A stretch of 64,000 nt of DNA from the NCBI RefSeq assembly GCF_902498825.1, contig NZ_LR701459.1:2589890-2653889 (forward strand), read 5' to 3'. Below, one piece after another: positions 28,994-38,444 of the stretch (its first letter is position 1; each line of letters starts with the position of its first letter). The notes beneath the pieces were generated by a model. That model saw only the letters and a program-made list of their open reading frames with translations, did not search any database and was not told the DNA's origin. The DNA comes from Rhizobium sp. EC-SD404 (GTDB taxonomy: Bacteria; Pseudomonadota; Alphaproteobacteria; Rhizobiales; Rhizobiaceae). The position numbers were made by a program, and so were the translations under genes.

Positions 28994-29117
28994 GGGCGAC
29001 ACCTAAGAACGAAGACCGGGGACGCGGGGGCGAGACCGCCGCCCCCTCTCCGGTCATACACCGGTCGCATTTGACGCCGCTCTTTATCGCACCACCGATC
29101 TCGCTTAAGCAGGGGCC

Positions 29118-29759
29118 ATGACCCTGATCAAGCGATCCCCCGCCCCTTCCCGACCCAAAGCCCTTCTCGTCGTCCTCCTCGCCGCCCTCGCCGGGCTGGC
29201 GCTCCTGCCGGCGCCCGCGCTTTCGCGGGACTGGCAGCCCTCCGAGCGCATCGAGACCTATGCGGTCACGGGCACGACGGGCATCGATCTCTACCGCTCC
29301 ATCGGCGAGCGCGCGCCGTCGGCCGGCGTCGGCCAGGCCATCGCCTTCACCGATTTCGAGCTTCTGTGGTCGCGCGATTACCGGCCGCAGCCGGATGGCT
29401 CCTGTATCCTCGCTTCCGCCCGGCCGAGCCTCACCATCATCTACCGCTGGCCGACAGCGCCTTCGGGCCTTGCGCCGGAAGTGGCGGCCAGTTGGGCCCG
29501 CTTCATCGAAGGCGTCGAAAAACACGAGCGCGTCCATGGCGACCACGTGATCGAGATGACCGAGAAGATCCAGGCCTTCTCCACCGGCCTGTCGGCGCCG
29601 GCCGATGCCGATTGCAACAAGGTCCGCGCCAAGCTCCAGGAATTCCTGGCCGGCATGGCGGCCGAGCGGCTGAACCGCGCCCGCACCTTCGACCGCGCCG
29701 AGATGGGCAATGGCGGCAACGTCCACCAGCTCATCCTCGCCCTCGTCAACGGTCCATGA
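29118..29759 (+). CDS. DUF922 family secreted zinc-protease-like protein
   Basis: A 213-residue protein with an N-terminal basic segment and a hydrophobic helix ending APALSRDW, a probable signal peptide. The mature part follows DUF922: ETYAVTGTTGIDLYRSIGER, a central WPTAPSGLAPEV, and the motif EKHERVHGDHV, in which HERVH is an HExxH zinc-binding helix. DUF922 members are predicted periplasmic metalloproteases. The gene precedes a CHAD gene by 10 bases on the same strand, so the two are probably co-transcribed. Activity is inferred from the motif. Confidence 0.82.
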   Translation: MTLIKRSPAPSRPKALLVVLLAALAGLALLPAPALSRDWQPSERIETYAVTGTTGIDLYRSIGERAPSAGVGQAIAFTDFELLWSRDYRPQPDGSCILASARPSLTIIYRWPTAPSGLAPEVAASWARFIEGVEKHERVHGDHVIEMTEKIQAFSTGLSAPADADCNKVRAKLQEFLAGMAAERLNRARTFDRAEMGNGGNVHQLILALVNGP

Positions 29760-29769
29760 GAGGCGCCCG

Positions 29770-30933
29770 ATGCCCTACCGCCTGACGCCCAAGGACAAGA
29801 GCTTCCAGGCGACCGTGCGCCGCATCGCCGGCGAACAGCTCGCCCGCGCCATCGAAGAAGCCCGTGCCGTCCCGCCGAACCCAGACGCCGGCCCGCACCC
29901 GGACCAGCAAGCCGGCGGCGCGGCCGCCACCGCCACGGAAGGCCTCACCGAACGCCAGCGCGTCCACCAGCTGCGCAAGCGCATCAAGAAGGTGCGCGGC
30001 CTCATCCGCATGGTCCGCCCCGCCTTTTCAGATTATGCCAAGGAGAATGCGGCGCTGCGCGATGTCGGCCGGTCGCTCGCGCCCCACCGCGAAGCCCAGT
30101 CGCTGATCGCCGCCTTCGATGCGCTCGTCGCCGCCTACCGGTCCGATCGCGCGCTTCCGCCGCTGCGCAGCCAGTCCGTCACCGCCCTTCGCCGCCGCCT
30201 CGTCGTTCCGCTTGTCGAAGAAACCGGCGCCGCCGCCCCGGTCATCGAAGCCGCCGCCACCGAACTCGCCGCCATCGCCGAACGCGCCCGCTCGTGGAAG
30301 ATCCGGCCGAAGGGCTCAAAAGCCTTCGCCCGCGGCCTCGCCGACACCCACAACGCCGCCCGCAAAGCCCGCGTCGATGCCCTGAAGGCGCTCGCCGCGA
30401 TCGAGGCCGGCCCGCCGTCGCCCGAAACCCAGGCGATCGAGAACCGGCAGCAATCCCGGTGGGACGGCGCCGAGACGCTGCACGAATGGCGCAAGCGCGT
30501 GAAGGCCCACGCCCAGCATCTGCGCATCCTCGCTCCCGTCTGGCCGGAAGCCGTCGGCCCCCAGGTCGATGCCGCCCGTGCGCTCGCCGAGGATCTCGGC
30601 CGCCACCACGATCTCGCTGAACTCGTCCGCGCGCTCGGCGACGACGCTCTCGGCCATCACCCGACCCGCGTCGCCCTCATCGATCTCGCTTATGCCCGCC
30701 AGGCCGCCATCGAGGCGACAGCCCTTGCCGCCGGCGCGCGGATCCTCGCCGAGAAATCGAAGCCCATGGCCGCCCGCCACCGCGCGCTCTACAAGCTCTG
30801 GAAGGCGGAAGACCGCAAAGCGGCACCCGGCAAGGCCGGCGAAACGCTTCCGGCCAGCCCCCCGCCCGTCAAGGGATGGTTCGCCGCCAAACCCAATGGC
30901 GGCAATAGCGGGAACGGCGACGCCGAGAGCTGA
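29770..30933 (+). CDS. CHAD domain protein
   Basis: A 387-residue all-helical protein with the conserved His pattern of CHAD domains: RVHQLRKRIKKVRGLIRMVRP near the N-terminus, HEWRKRVKAHAQHLRIL in the middle and DLGRHHDLAELV later. CHAD domains bind inorganic polyphosphate through these basic residues and occur at polyphosphate granules, often near CYTH phosphatases; no CYTH gene is nearby. The open frame reaches back into the DUF922 gene, but ATG at 29770 gives the natural start (MPYRLTPKD). It follows the DUF922 gene closely. Confidence 0.85.
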   Translation: MPYRLTPKDKSFQATVRRIAGEQLARAIEEARAVPPNPDAGPHPDQQAGGAAATATEGLTERQRVHQLRKRIKKVRGLIRMVRPAFSDYAKENAALRDVGRSLAPHREAQSLIAAFDALVAAYRSDRALPPLRSQSVTALRRRLVVPLVEETGAAAPVIEAAATELAAIAERARSWKIRPKGSKAFARGLADTHNAARKARVDALKALAAIEAGPPSPETQAIENRQQSRWDGAETLHEWRKRVKAHAQHLRILAPVWPEAVGPQVDAARALAEDLGRHHDLAELVRALGDDALGHHPTRVALIDLAYARQAAIEATALAAGARILAEKSKPMAARHRALYKLWKAEDRKAAPGKAGETLPASPPPVKGWFAAKPNGGNSGNGDAES

Positions 30934-31040
30934 CCGGTCAGCGCAAACGCCCGATCCATCACCAGAATTGATTTGTCGACAAAAGGGTGCAGGTCTAGCC
31001 AGAGCGCAACCCTCACTCGCTCCCGGTCCCGGTCCCGCAG

Positions 31041-31952
31041 ATGCCCTTTTCAGCCAATGTCCGCGGCGCGATCTTCATGTCGCTGGCCATGGCCGGTTTC
31101 CTGTTCAACGACACCGTCGTCAAGGTTCTCGCCGCCGACATGAATGTCGGCCAGGTCATGGCGCTGCGCGGCATCTTCGCCACCATCGCCATCACCGCGC
31201 TCGCCTGGTGGCGCCATGCGCTGCGGCCGATCCGAGTCGCCTTCCAGCCGATGATCCTGCTGCGCATCATCGGCGAGGTCGGCGGCACCGTCACCTTCCT
31301 CATCGCGCTCACGCACATCCCCATCGCCAACGCCTCTGCCATACTTCAGGCTCTGCCGCTCGCCGTCACCATGGGCGCGGCCCTGTTCCTGTCCGAGCCC
31401 GTCGGCTGGCGCCGCTGGAGCGCCATCGCCATCGGCTTTTGCGGCGTCATGCTGATCGTGCGGCCGGGCGTCGAAGGCTTCAGCTTCTATTCCATGCTGG
31501 TGCTCGGCACCGTCTTCTTCGCCGCCATGCGCGATCTGGCCACCCGCATGGTGCAGGCCGAGGTGCCGTCGCTCTTCCTGTCGGTGGTCACCTCCCCCAT
31601 CGTCGGCCTAACCGGCGTTATCATGGCCCCGATGATGGGCGGCTGGACCCCGGTCGATGCCGGCCATATCGGCCTCCTGGTTCTCTGCGCCGTCCTGCTC
31701 CTCATCGGCTACCAGTTCATCATCATGGCCATGCGCAGCGGCGACATCTCCTTCGTCGCTCCCTTTCGCTACACAAACCTGCTCTGGGCGATCCCCACCG
31801 GCTACCTCGTCTTCGGCGACGTTCCCGATGCCTATATGATCATCGGCGCAACGATCATCGTCGTCTCGGGCATCTACACCCTCTACCGGGAACGCAAGCG
31901 CCCCGAAGTCGACCCAGTGGCCGCGGAAACGGCAAAACAACCCTCGCCGTGA
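31041..31952 (+). CDS. DMT superfamily (EamA) transporter
   Basis: A 303-residue inner-membrane protein with ten hydrophobic segments arranged as two five-helix EamA repeats (first beginning FSANVRGAIFMSLAMAGFLFN, second with VLLLIGYQFIIMAMRSGDI). Typical of the group are ALRGIFATIAI after the second helix and FRYTNLLWAIPTGYLVFGD near the end. Family members export metabolites or amino acids; the substrate is unknown. No clear Shine-Dalgarno precedes the ATG. The MFS gene follows on the same strand after more than 40 bases and may be independent. Confidence 0.87.
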   Translation: MPFSANVRGAIFMSLAMAGFLFNDTVVKVLAADMNVGQVMALRGIFATIAITALAWWRHALRPIRVAFQPMILLRIIGEVGGTVTFLIALTHIPIANASAILQALPLAVTMGAALFLSEPVGWRRWSAIAIGFCGVMLIVRPGVEGFSFYSMLVLGTVFFAAMRDLATRMVQAEVPSLFLSVVTSPIVGLTGVIMAPMMGGWTPVDAGHIGLLVLCAVLLLIGYQFIIMAMRSGDISFVAPFRYTNLLWAIPTGYLVFGDVPDAYMIIGATIIVVSGIYTLYRERKRPEVDPVAAETAKQPSP

Positions 31953-32038
31953 GGCCAGGGAGACGACAAACAAAAAGCTAAGGCCACCTTTCCTTTTTGG
32001 TATCGATGCGCCAATTGGTCGGCGAAGGATATGTCCGC

Positions 32039-33268
32039 ATGCCACCTGCTCGCTTTCTCGATCCCCGCACCCCGCCGCACATCTTGACGCTGGTCCTCAT
32101 GGCGGCGCTCGGTGCGTTGAACATGAACGTCTTCCTGCCCTCGCTTCCGGGCATGGCGCGCTATTTCAACGCCGACTACGCGCTCGTTCAGCTGACCGTG
32201 TCCGCCTACCTCGCCGGCACCGCGTTTCTGCAGATCTTCATCGGCCCCTTGTCGGACAGGTTCGGCCGCCGCCCGGTCATGCTGGTCAGCATCTGGCTCT
32301 TTCTCGGCGCCACACTGATCTGCGTCTTCGCGCCGACGATCGAAATCCTGCTGATCGGCCGCGTGCTGCAGGCGGTCGTCGTCGCCGGCCTGGTGCTCTC
32401 GCGCGCGATCGTGCGCGACATCGTCGGCCCTTCGCAGGCTGCCTCCATGATCGGCTATGTGACGATGGGCATGACGCTGGTGCCGATGGTCGGCCCGGCA
32501 CTTGGCGGCTTTCTCGACCAGATGTTCGGCTGGCAGGCCAATTTCATCCTCACTTTCGTCTTCGGCGTCATGGTGCTGATCGTGTGCTGGCGCGACCTCG
32601 GCGAAACCAACCAGGCGATGTCCGCCAATTTCGCCCAGCAGTTCCGCGCCTATCCGGAGCTTTTGAAGGCTCGCCGGTTCTGGGGATACACGCTCACGGC
32701 AACGTTCGCTTCCGGCGCATTCTTCTCGTTCCTGGGTGGCGGTCCCTACGTGGCGAACGTCATTCTCGGCATGACCCCGGCCGAACTCGGCTACCACTTC
32801 TTCTTCATCGCCTTCGGCTACATGATCGGCAACTTTCTGACAGCGCGGTTCTCCGTCAATGTCGGGCTGAATGCCATGATGGTGATCGGCAATTTGATCT
32901 CCGCCCTCGGCATGGCGCTGTCGATCGCACTTTTCTGGTCGGGCTTCTTCCATCCGATGGCATTCTTCGGGCCGATCTTCTTCGTCGGCTTCGGCAACGG
33001 CATGGCGCTGCCCAATGCCAATGCCGGCATCGTCTCGGTCAAGCCACGCCTTGCCGGGTCGGCCTCCGGGCTCGGCGGCGCACTGATGATCGGCGGCGGC
33101 GCTTTGTTGTCTGTGCTGGCCGGTTCGCTTCTGTCCGAAGAGTCCGGCCCATATCCGCTGCTTTACGTCATGTTCTCTTCGTCTCTGGCAGGGGTCGCGG
33201 CGGCGCTTTACGTCCTCTATGTTGTGCGTCAGGACCGGTTGGCCGGCATCGTGATGGACGACGAGTAA
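32039..33268 (+). CDS. MFS drug-efflux transporter, Bcr/CflA type
   Basis: A 409-residue 12-helix major facilitator protein. The N-terminal LVLMAALGALNMNVFLPSLPGMARYF (part quoted) and the motif A segment GPLSDRFGRRPVML are those of the Bcr/CflA multidrug exporters (TIGR00710-type). AAGGA nine bases before ATG 32039 favours it; the frame can start earlier at 31997. The fdhD gene follows after 18 bases, so the transporter may be co-transcribed with the molybdenum-cofactor genes although no functional link is obvious. Confidence 0.88.
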   Translation: MPPARFLDPRTPPHILTLVLMAALGALNMNVFLPSLPGMARYFNADYALVQLTVSAYLAGTAFLQIFIGPLSDRFGRRPVMLVSIWLFLGATLICVFAPTIEILLIGRVLQAVVVAGLVLSRAIVRDIVGPSQAASMIGYVTMGMTLVPMVGPALGGFLDQMFGWQANFILTFVFGVMVLIVCWRDLGETNQAMSANFAQQFRAYPELLKARRFWGYTLTATFASGAFFSFLGGGPYVANVILGMTPAELGYHFFFIAFGYMIGNFLTARFSVNVGLNAMMVIGNLISALGMALSIALFWSGFFHPMAFFGPIFFVGFGNGMALPNANAGIVSVKPRLAGSASGLGGALMIGGGALLSVLAGSLLSEESGPYPLLYVMFSSSLAGVAAALYVLYVVRQDRLAGIVMDDE

Positions 33269-33286
33269 GGTCCGACGGAGAGTATT

Positions 33287-34180
33287 TTGACGGAACGTGA
33301 ATTCATCGTGCGGCCCGATCCGACCGATCAGCGGCTCTCGACGATCGTCGAGGGCATCGATCAGAACGGCGATGCCGTCGATACGCGGGTGGTGACCGAA
33401 AAGGCGCTGACGCTCTATCTCAACGCAAGGGAGATCGTCACCATGATGACGATCGGCGATCATCCGGACCTTTTGGCGCTCGGATATTTGCTCAATCAGA
33501 ACATGTTGAAGCCGACCGACCACGTCACCGGCATCGACTACGATGAAGAACTCGAAGTCGTCGTCGTGCGCACCGAGGAAGAGACCAACTACGAGGACAA
33601 GCTGAAGAAGAAGGTCCGCACCTCGGGCTGCGCCCAAGGCACGGTCTTTGGCGACATCATGGACAATCTGGACAGCATTTCATTGTCCAAGGATGCCCGG
33701 CTTCGCACATCGTGGCTCTATGCGCTGACGCACAAGATCAACACCGCTCCATCGCTCTACCTCGAGGCAGGCGCGATTCATGGCTGCGTGCTGTGTGCGG
33801 AAGACCGGCCGCTCGTTTACATGGAGGACGTCGGTCGTCACAACGCCGTCGACAAGATCGCCGGCTGGATGTTCCAGACGAACGAGGACCCGTCCGACAA
33901 GATCTTTTACACGACCGGTCGCCTTACGTCCGAGATGGTCATCAAGACCGCCATGATGGGCATCCCCATCCTGGTATCGCGTTCGGGCTTTACCGCCTGG
34001 GGTGTCGAACTCGCCCGCAAGATCGGCCTGACGCTCATCGGCCGTGCGCGCGGAAAGCGCTTCGTCGCACTGGCCGGTACCGAGCGCATCATCTTCGATC
34101 TCGATCCCGACAAGGTGCCGGATGAAGAGGGCCGATCCGGGCGCAAGGGCAGCCGACGCGAGATCGAGGCCGAAGCATGA
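33287..34180 (+). CDS. fdhD: FdhD, formate dehydrogenase accessory sulfurtransferase
   Basis: A 297-residue FdhD. In E. coli this protein transfers sulfur from IscS to the molybdenum cofactor before its insertion into formate dehydrogenase. Conserved elements are VRTSGCAQG with the active Cys (one Cys rather than the CxxC of E. coli), AGAIHGCVLC, EDVGRHNAVDK, TTGRLTSEMV and LVSRSGFTAWGVELA. It starts with TTG at 33287; GGAGAG six bases upstream supports this. Its stop overlaps the mobA start as ATGA, beginning a tight four-gene operon (fdhD-mobA-mobB-moeA). The formate dehydrogenase itself lies elsewhere. Confidence 0.95.
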   Translation: MTEREFIVRPDPTDQRLSTIVEGIDQNGDAVDTRVVTEKALTLYLNAREIVTMMTIGDHPDLLALGYLLNQNMLKPTDHVTGIDYDEELEVVVVRTEEETNYEDKLKKKVRTSGCAQGTVFGDIMDNLDSISLSKDARLRTSWLYALTHKINTAPSLYLEAGAIHGCVLCAEDRPLVYMEDVGRHNAVDKIAGWMFQTNEDPSDKIFYTTGRLTSEMVIKTAMMGIPILVSRSGFTAWGVELARKIGLTLIGRARGKRFVALAGTERIIFDLDPDKVPDEEGRSGRKGSRREIEAEA

Positions 34181-34824
34181 CCGGACCTTCCAGGAAGGAC
34201 ATCCTCGGCTGCGTTCTGGCAGGCGGTCTCTCACGGCGCATGGGTGGCGGCGACAAGGCGCTTTTGGAAATCCGTGGCGTCCCGATGCTGACCCGCGTAA
34301 TCGACCGGCTCAAACCCCAAGTGTCTTCGCTCGTTCTCAACGCCAATGGCGATGCAGGCCGCTTTGCGGAGTACGACCTTCCCGTCATCGCCGACACTGT
34401 CGGCGATTTCGCCGGCCCGCTCGCCGGGGTTCTTGCCGGCATGCGCCACGCGCAAACTGCGGACCAGTCGATCAGCCATGTCGCAACCGCGGCCAGCGAC
34501 ACGCCGTTCTTTCCCGTCGATCTGGTGGAGCGCTTCGCCGAAGTAACGACGACCGCCGACACGATCGCACTGGCAACGTCGGACGGCAATCGTCATCCCG
34601 TCTTCGGCCTGTGGCCCGTCGCACTCGCCGACGATCTCGAGACCTGGTTAAAAGAAAGCGACACCTTCAAGGTGCTCGCTTGGGTCCACCGCCACAGGCT
34701 GGCAACAGTGGACTTCGATTTGGTAAGACACGGCGAACACAGCTTCGATCCGTTCTTCAACGCCAACACGCCGGAAGATATGATTGCGGCGGAGACTTTC
34801 CTTCGGGAGCAGCAGATTTCATGA
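34177..34824 (+). CDS. mobA: MobA, molybdenum cofactor guanylyltransferase
   Basis: A 215-residue nucleotidyltransferase that joins GMP to Mo-molybdopterin, giving the bis-MGD cofactor used by DMSO-reductase family enzymes such as formate dehydrogenase. The N-terminal GTP-binding motif GCVLAGGLSRRMGGGDKALL is the family signature, and FAGPLAGVLAGM and ASDTPFFP follow in the expected order. The length is typical. Start and stop codons overlap those of fdhD and mobB by four bases, so translation is coupled. Confidence 0.94.
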   Translation: MTGPSRKDILGCVLAGGLSRRMGGGDKALLEIRGVPMLTRVIDRLKPQVSSLVLNANGDAGRFAEYDLPVIADTVGDFAGPLAGVLAGMRHAQTADQSISHVATAASDTPFFPVDLVERFAEVTTTADTIALATSDGNRHPVFGLWPVALADDLETWLKESDTFKVLAWVHRHRLATVDFDLVRHGEHSFDPFFNANTPEDMIAAETFLREQQIS

Positions 34825-35357
34825 CGAGACAGTCCCAACGCGTCTTTGGCGTCACCGGATGGAAGAATTCCGGCAAGACGGGCCTGACCGTGCGCATCGT
34901 CGAGGAACTGACCCGCAGAGGCTGGCGCATTTCCACCGTGAAACATGCCCATCACGAGTTCGATATCGACAAGGAAAACACGGACAGTTGGCGTCATCGC
35001 CAAGCCGGAGCCGGCGAAGTGGCCATCGTTTCCGGCAAGCGCTGGGCCCTTATGCATGAGTTGCGTCACGAATCCGAACCTGCGCTTGAAGACATTCTCG
35101 AGCGCCTGGCTCCTTGCGATCTCGTTGTGATCGAAGGCTACAAGCGCGAGAACCATCCGAAAATCGAAGCCCGGCGGCTGGATGCCGCCAACCGCGCGCC
35201 ACTGGCTGCTGCAGATCCCAACATCATCGCGATCGCTGCCGATCATCCGGTGTCCGAAGAACATCTGCCGGTCTTCGACCTGGACGACACCATCGGTATT
35301 TCCGATTTCATCGAGCGCGTCACGGGCCTGGCCGAGCGTCGGAGCGCTGCGTCATGA
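34821..35357 (+). CDS. mobB: MobB, molybdopterin-guanine dinucleotide adaptor
   Basis: A 178-residue GTP-binding protein that assists MobA. It has the P-loop GWKNSGKTGL directly after the start, the conserved STVKHAHHEFDID and DLVVIEGYKRENHPKIE. A much longer open frame reaches upstream to 34044 through mobA, but ATG 34821 overlaps the mobA stop as ATGA and begins the homologous region. It likewise overlaps moeA by four bases. Confidence 0.94.
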   Translation: MTRQSQRVFGVTGWKNSGKTGLTVRIVEELTRRGWRISTVKHAHHEFDIDKENTDSWRHRQAGAGEVAIVSGKRWALMHELRHESEPALEDILERLAPCDLVVIEGYKRENHPKIEARRLDAANRAPLAAADPNIIAIAADHPVSEEHLPVFDLDDTIGISDFIERVTGLAERRSAAS

Positions 35358-36640
35358 CCACGGGACGTCGGCTCCTCGACGATTGTTTTCTGCACGACCG
35401 AGACCGCATGCGGCATTCGGAGGTGCTCGCTTTGATCTCCGAGCGGCTCGCGCCCATCGTGCCGATGGAAATGGTGCCTCTGCGGGAGGCAGCCGGACGC
35501 ATTCTGGCCGAGCCGATCGCTGCCCCGCGCGATGTCCCCTTCTCCGACAATTCCGCAGTCGATGGCTATGCCTTCGCCTATGCCGACTACTTCAAGCGCA
35601 ATACGCTCGGTATCCGCACGCGCATCGCTGCCGGGGACCTTGCACCCGCCGAGATCGGCAGATCCGAAGCGGCACGCATCTTCACCGGGGCAGCGATGCC
35701 AGCCGGCGCGGACACCGTCGCCATGCAGGAAGATTGCGAGCTCTCGGAGGACGGTTCGACGGTCACCGTGCCGAAAGGTCTGAAGCCTGGTGCCAACCGA
35801 CGACGTGCCGGCGAGGACGTCGCGCAAGGATCAATCGCGATCGAGCCCGGCGTTCGGCTTCGCGCGCAGGATCTTGCCGCAATCGCGTCGTTCGGATTTG
35901 ACGAAGTGCCGGTCTGCCGTCGCCTGCGCATCGCCGTTTTGTCCACAGGCAACGAACTCGTGGAACCGGGCAGCGCCGATCCGTTTCAGCCTGGTCAGGT
36001 TTTCGACAGTAACCGGACGATGCTGGCCGCATTGGCGCAGACGATGCCGGTCGAGATCACCGATCTGGGCATCCTCAAGGACGACGCAGCTCTCATTGCC
36101 AGCACGATCGAAGATGCAGCCGGCACCCATGACGTGATCCTGAGCACAGGCGGCGCATCGCGTGGCGAGGAAGATCATGTGGTGACGACGCTCGATGCGC
36201 TCGGCAAGAGGCACCTGTGGCAGATCGCCGTCAAGCCCGGACGCCCCATGGTGGTGGGTCAAATCCAGACGGACCAGAGGGATTGCGTGTTCTTCGGCCT
36301 GCCTGGAAACCCTGTCGCGGTTCTCGTCTGCTTCCTGCTCTATGTCCGCCCCGCGCTGACGATTCTCGGTGGCGGCCAAGCGCTAGAGCCCGCCCGGTAT
36401 CATCTGCCCGCAGGTTTCCACATCGCGCGCAAAAAAACGGATCGCCGGGAATTCCTCCGCGGCTGGCTTGCCACCGGTGCCGACGGCATCTCCCGCGTCG
36501 AAAAATTTCCGCGCGACGGTTCGGGTCTCATCACGGGACTGCGGCAGGCGACCGGGCTGATCGAGTTGGATGAAGAGGTGAACGAGGTGCGCGTAGGCGA
36601 TCGCGTCGCATTTATTCCGTTCAACGAGTTCGGGCTTTGA
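35354..36640 (+). CDS. moeA: MoeA, molybdopterin molybdenumtransferase
   Basis: A 428-residue enzyme that inserts molybdate into adenylylated molybdopterin. Family marks include PFSDNSAVDGYAF, FTGAAMPAGADTV, RRAGEDV, LSTGNELVEPG, STGGASRGEEDHV, KPGRPMVVG and FGLPGNPVAVLV, in order, across the four MoeA domains. It closes the fdhD-mobA-mobB-moeA operon with an ATGA overlap. With these genes the cell can make and sulfurate bis-MGD for a formate dehydrogenase. Confidence 0.95.
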   Translation: MTTGRRLLDDCFLHDRDRMRHSEVLALISERLAPIVPMEMVPLREAAGRILAEPIAAPRDVPFSDNSAVDGYAFAYADYFKRNTLGIRTRIAAGDLAPAEIGRSEAARIFTGAAMPAGADTVAMQEDCELSEDGSTVTVPKGLKPGANRRRAGEDVAQGSIAIEPGVRLRAQDLAAIASFGFDEVPVCRRLRIAVLSTGNELVEPGSADPFQPGQVFDSNRTMLAALAQTMPVEITDLGILKDDAALIASTIEDAAGTHDVILSTGGASRGEEDHVVTTLDALGKRHLWQIAVKPGRPMVVGQIQTDQRDCVFFGLPGNPVAVLVCFLLYVRPALTILGGGQALEPARYHLPAGFHIARKKTDRREFLRGWLATGADGISRVEKFPRDGSGLITGLRQATGLIELDEEVNEVRVGDRVAFIPFNEFGL

Positions 36641-36786
36641 AAACTTACGCGAAGGCCGCTAACGTCAATTTGGATTTTTATTGCAATTGCGAATGGCGTC
36701 CGCATTAATCCATTCAAAGCGCTTCAATCAGACCCCGACGCCATAATGGACAAAGGGGCACCAGACTAACCACAGAGAGGAATATA

Positions 36787-37563
36787 ATGCGCATTCAAAA
36801 GCTCATGCTCGCAGCATCGGCAGCAACCCTCGCCTTGACGATGGGGGCAGCCAGCGCCCAGGAAGTCGTTCGCATCGGCACCGAAGGCGCCTACCCGCCA
36901 TTCAACGTGCTCGAAGCAGACGGCACCCTGACCGGCTTCGACATCGATATCGCAAACGCGCTTTGCGAAGAGATGGAAGTCCAGTGCGAGTTCGTGACCT
37001 CCGACTGGGATGGCATCATCCCAGGTCTGCTCGCCGGACGTTTCGACGCGATCATCGCGTCCATGTCGATCACCGAAGAGCGCAAGCAGCAGGTCGACTT
37101 CACCGAAAAGTACTACAACACGCCGCCCGCCATTGCCGTGCCGACCGACAGTGAACTCACCGAAGCAACAGACGAAGCCTTTGCAGGCCTGGCGCTTGGC
37201 GCGCAGTCTTCCACGACGCATTCGAACTATGCCGAGGAAAAGCTGCCTTCGGCCGATCTGCGTCTCTATCCGACGCCCGATGAATACAAGCTCGACGTCG
37301 CTGCCGGCCGCATCGATGGCGTAATCGACGACGTGATCGTTCTGAGCGAGTGGCTCGAATCCGAAGATGGTGCTTGTTGCAAGCTGCTCGACACGCTGGA
37401 AACGGATCCGGTCATCAATGGCGAAGGCGCCGGCATTGCCATCCGTCCGGGTGAAGACGAGCTTCGCGAGAAGTTCAACGCCGCTATCCTGGCCATTCGC
37501 GAGAACGGCACCTACCAGGAAATCAACGACAAGTATTTCGACGTCGACGTCTACGGCAGCTAA
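36787..37563 (+). CDS. Polar amino-acid ABC transporter, periplasmic binding protein
   Basis: A 258-residue binding protein of the SBP_bac_3 family with a signal peptide cleaved after ASAQ (about residue 25). The mature start VRIGTEGAYPPFNVLEADG and the segment GFDIDIANALCEEM are those of lysine/arginine/ornithine- and octopine-type binders; SDWDGIIPGLLAGRFDAI is also conserved. A Cys pair appears in DGACCKLLD. GAGAGGAATATA before the ATG supplies the ribosome-binding site. Two permease genes follow beyond a hairpin, which would give more binding protein than permease. Basic amino acids are the most likely ligands; opines are an alternative. Confidence 0.9.
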   Translation: MRIQKLMLAASAATLALTMGAASAQEVVRIGTEGAYPPFNVLEADGTLTGFDIDIANALCEEMEVQCEFVTSDWDGIIPGLLAGRFDAIIASMSITEERKQQVDFTEKYYNTPPAIAVPTDSELTEATDEAFAGLALGAQSSTTHSNYAEEKLPSADLRLYPTPDEYKLDVAAGRIDGVIDDVIVLSEWLESEDGACCKLLDTLETDPVINGEGAGIAIRPGEDELREKFNAAILAIRENGTYQEINDKYFDVDVYGS

Positions 37564-37584
37564 GCTTAAACGTCATTCGAACTC

Positions 37585-37626
37585 CATCATGGCCGGCTTA
37601 TCCAAAACCGGCCATGATGTCTTTTT
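37585..37626 (+). terminator. Strong terminator-like hairpin between binding-protein and permease genes
   Basis: CATCATGGCCGG (37585-37596) and CCGGCCATGATG (37608-37619) form a perfect 12-base-pair stem with an 11-base loop, followed by TCTTTTT. It has the features of an intrinsic terminator, probably partial, as is common after the binding-protein gene of such operons. Confidence 0.85.
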
Positions 37627-37670
37627 GCATCCGTCCCGAAATGGATGGCGAAGAAACGGGATAGCGGCAA

Positions 37671-38444
37671 ATGCTTCAAGCCCTGATGACTTGGCTCGAT
37701 CCGCTATGCGGCACCCTTGGCATCTTCCGTCTCCTTCCTGATGAAAGTCTGCTTGCCTGCGGCGATACCGGCTGGGGCGACGAGATCGCATCCGGCGTAT
37801 TCGTCACCGTGTCCCTTGCGTTGGCGACGCTTCCCCTCGGCCTTTTCGCCGGCTTCATGCTGGCGCTCGCCAAGCAGAGCAAGGAAAAGTCCCTGCGGCT
37901 TGCGGCCGATATCTACACCACCATATTTCGCGGCCTGCCCGAGCTGCTGACGCTGTTTCTCGTCTATTACGGCGCGCAGATCGGCCTTCAGAACCTGCTG
38001 GCCGCGACTGGATCCACGACGACGATCGAGATCAACGCGTTTCTGGCAGGCATGGTCGCGCTTGGTCTCGTCTTTTCGGCCTATTCGAGCGAAGTTCTCG
38101 TATCGGCGTTCCACGCCATTCCCAGCGGGCAATATGAGGCCGGCTCGGCACTGGGGCTCAGACGAAGCACCACCATGCGGCGCATCATCATCCCGCAATT
38201 GGTGCGCATCGCCCTGCCTGGACTCGGCAATCTCTGGATGATCCTGTTGAAGGAGACGGCGCTCGTTTCGGTCATTGGTCTCGCCGACATCCTGCGCCAG
38301 ACCGGCATCGCTGCGCGCGTGACCCGCGAGGCCTTCATGTTCTTCGGGCTCGCCTGCCTGATCTACCTAGTCCTCGCCATGCTATCCTCGATCGTCATCC
38401 ACTACATCGAGCGCTGGGCCGGCCGTGACGAGGCACGCACATGA
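37671..38444 (+). CDS. Amino-acid ABC transporter permease (HisQ-like)
   Basis: A 257-residue inner-membrane permease of the HisMQ family with five or six hydrophobic segments. GVFVTVSLALATLPLGLFAG near the start and the cytoplasmic coupling loop EAGSALGLRRSTTMRRIIIPQ (EAA motif) that contacts the ATPase are visible. YTTIFRGLPELLTLFLVYYG is the family hallmark. It overlaps the next permease gene by four bases. The ATP-binding subunit expected in the operon is absent here. Confidence 0.9.
   Translation: MLQALMTWLDPLCGTLGIFRLLPDESLLACGDTGWGDEIASGVFVTVSLALATLPLGLFAGFMLALAKQSKEKSLRLAADIYTTIFRGLPELLTLFLVYYGAQIGLQNLLAATGSTTTIEINAFLAGMVALGLVFSAYSSEVLVSAFHAIPSGQYEAGSALGLRRSTTMRRIIIPQLVRIALPGLGNLWMILLKETALVSVIGLADILRQTGIAARVTREAFMFFGLACLIYLVLAMLSSIVIHYIERWAGRDEART

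Noticed and set aside
31883..33637. 584-codon antisense open frame across the MFS transporter and fdhD
   Set aside because: Asp/Glu/Arg-rich shadow of a membrane protein gene with no recognisable domain.
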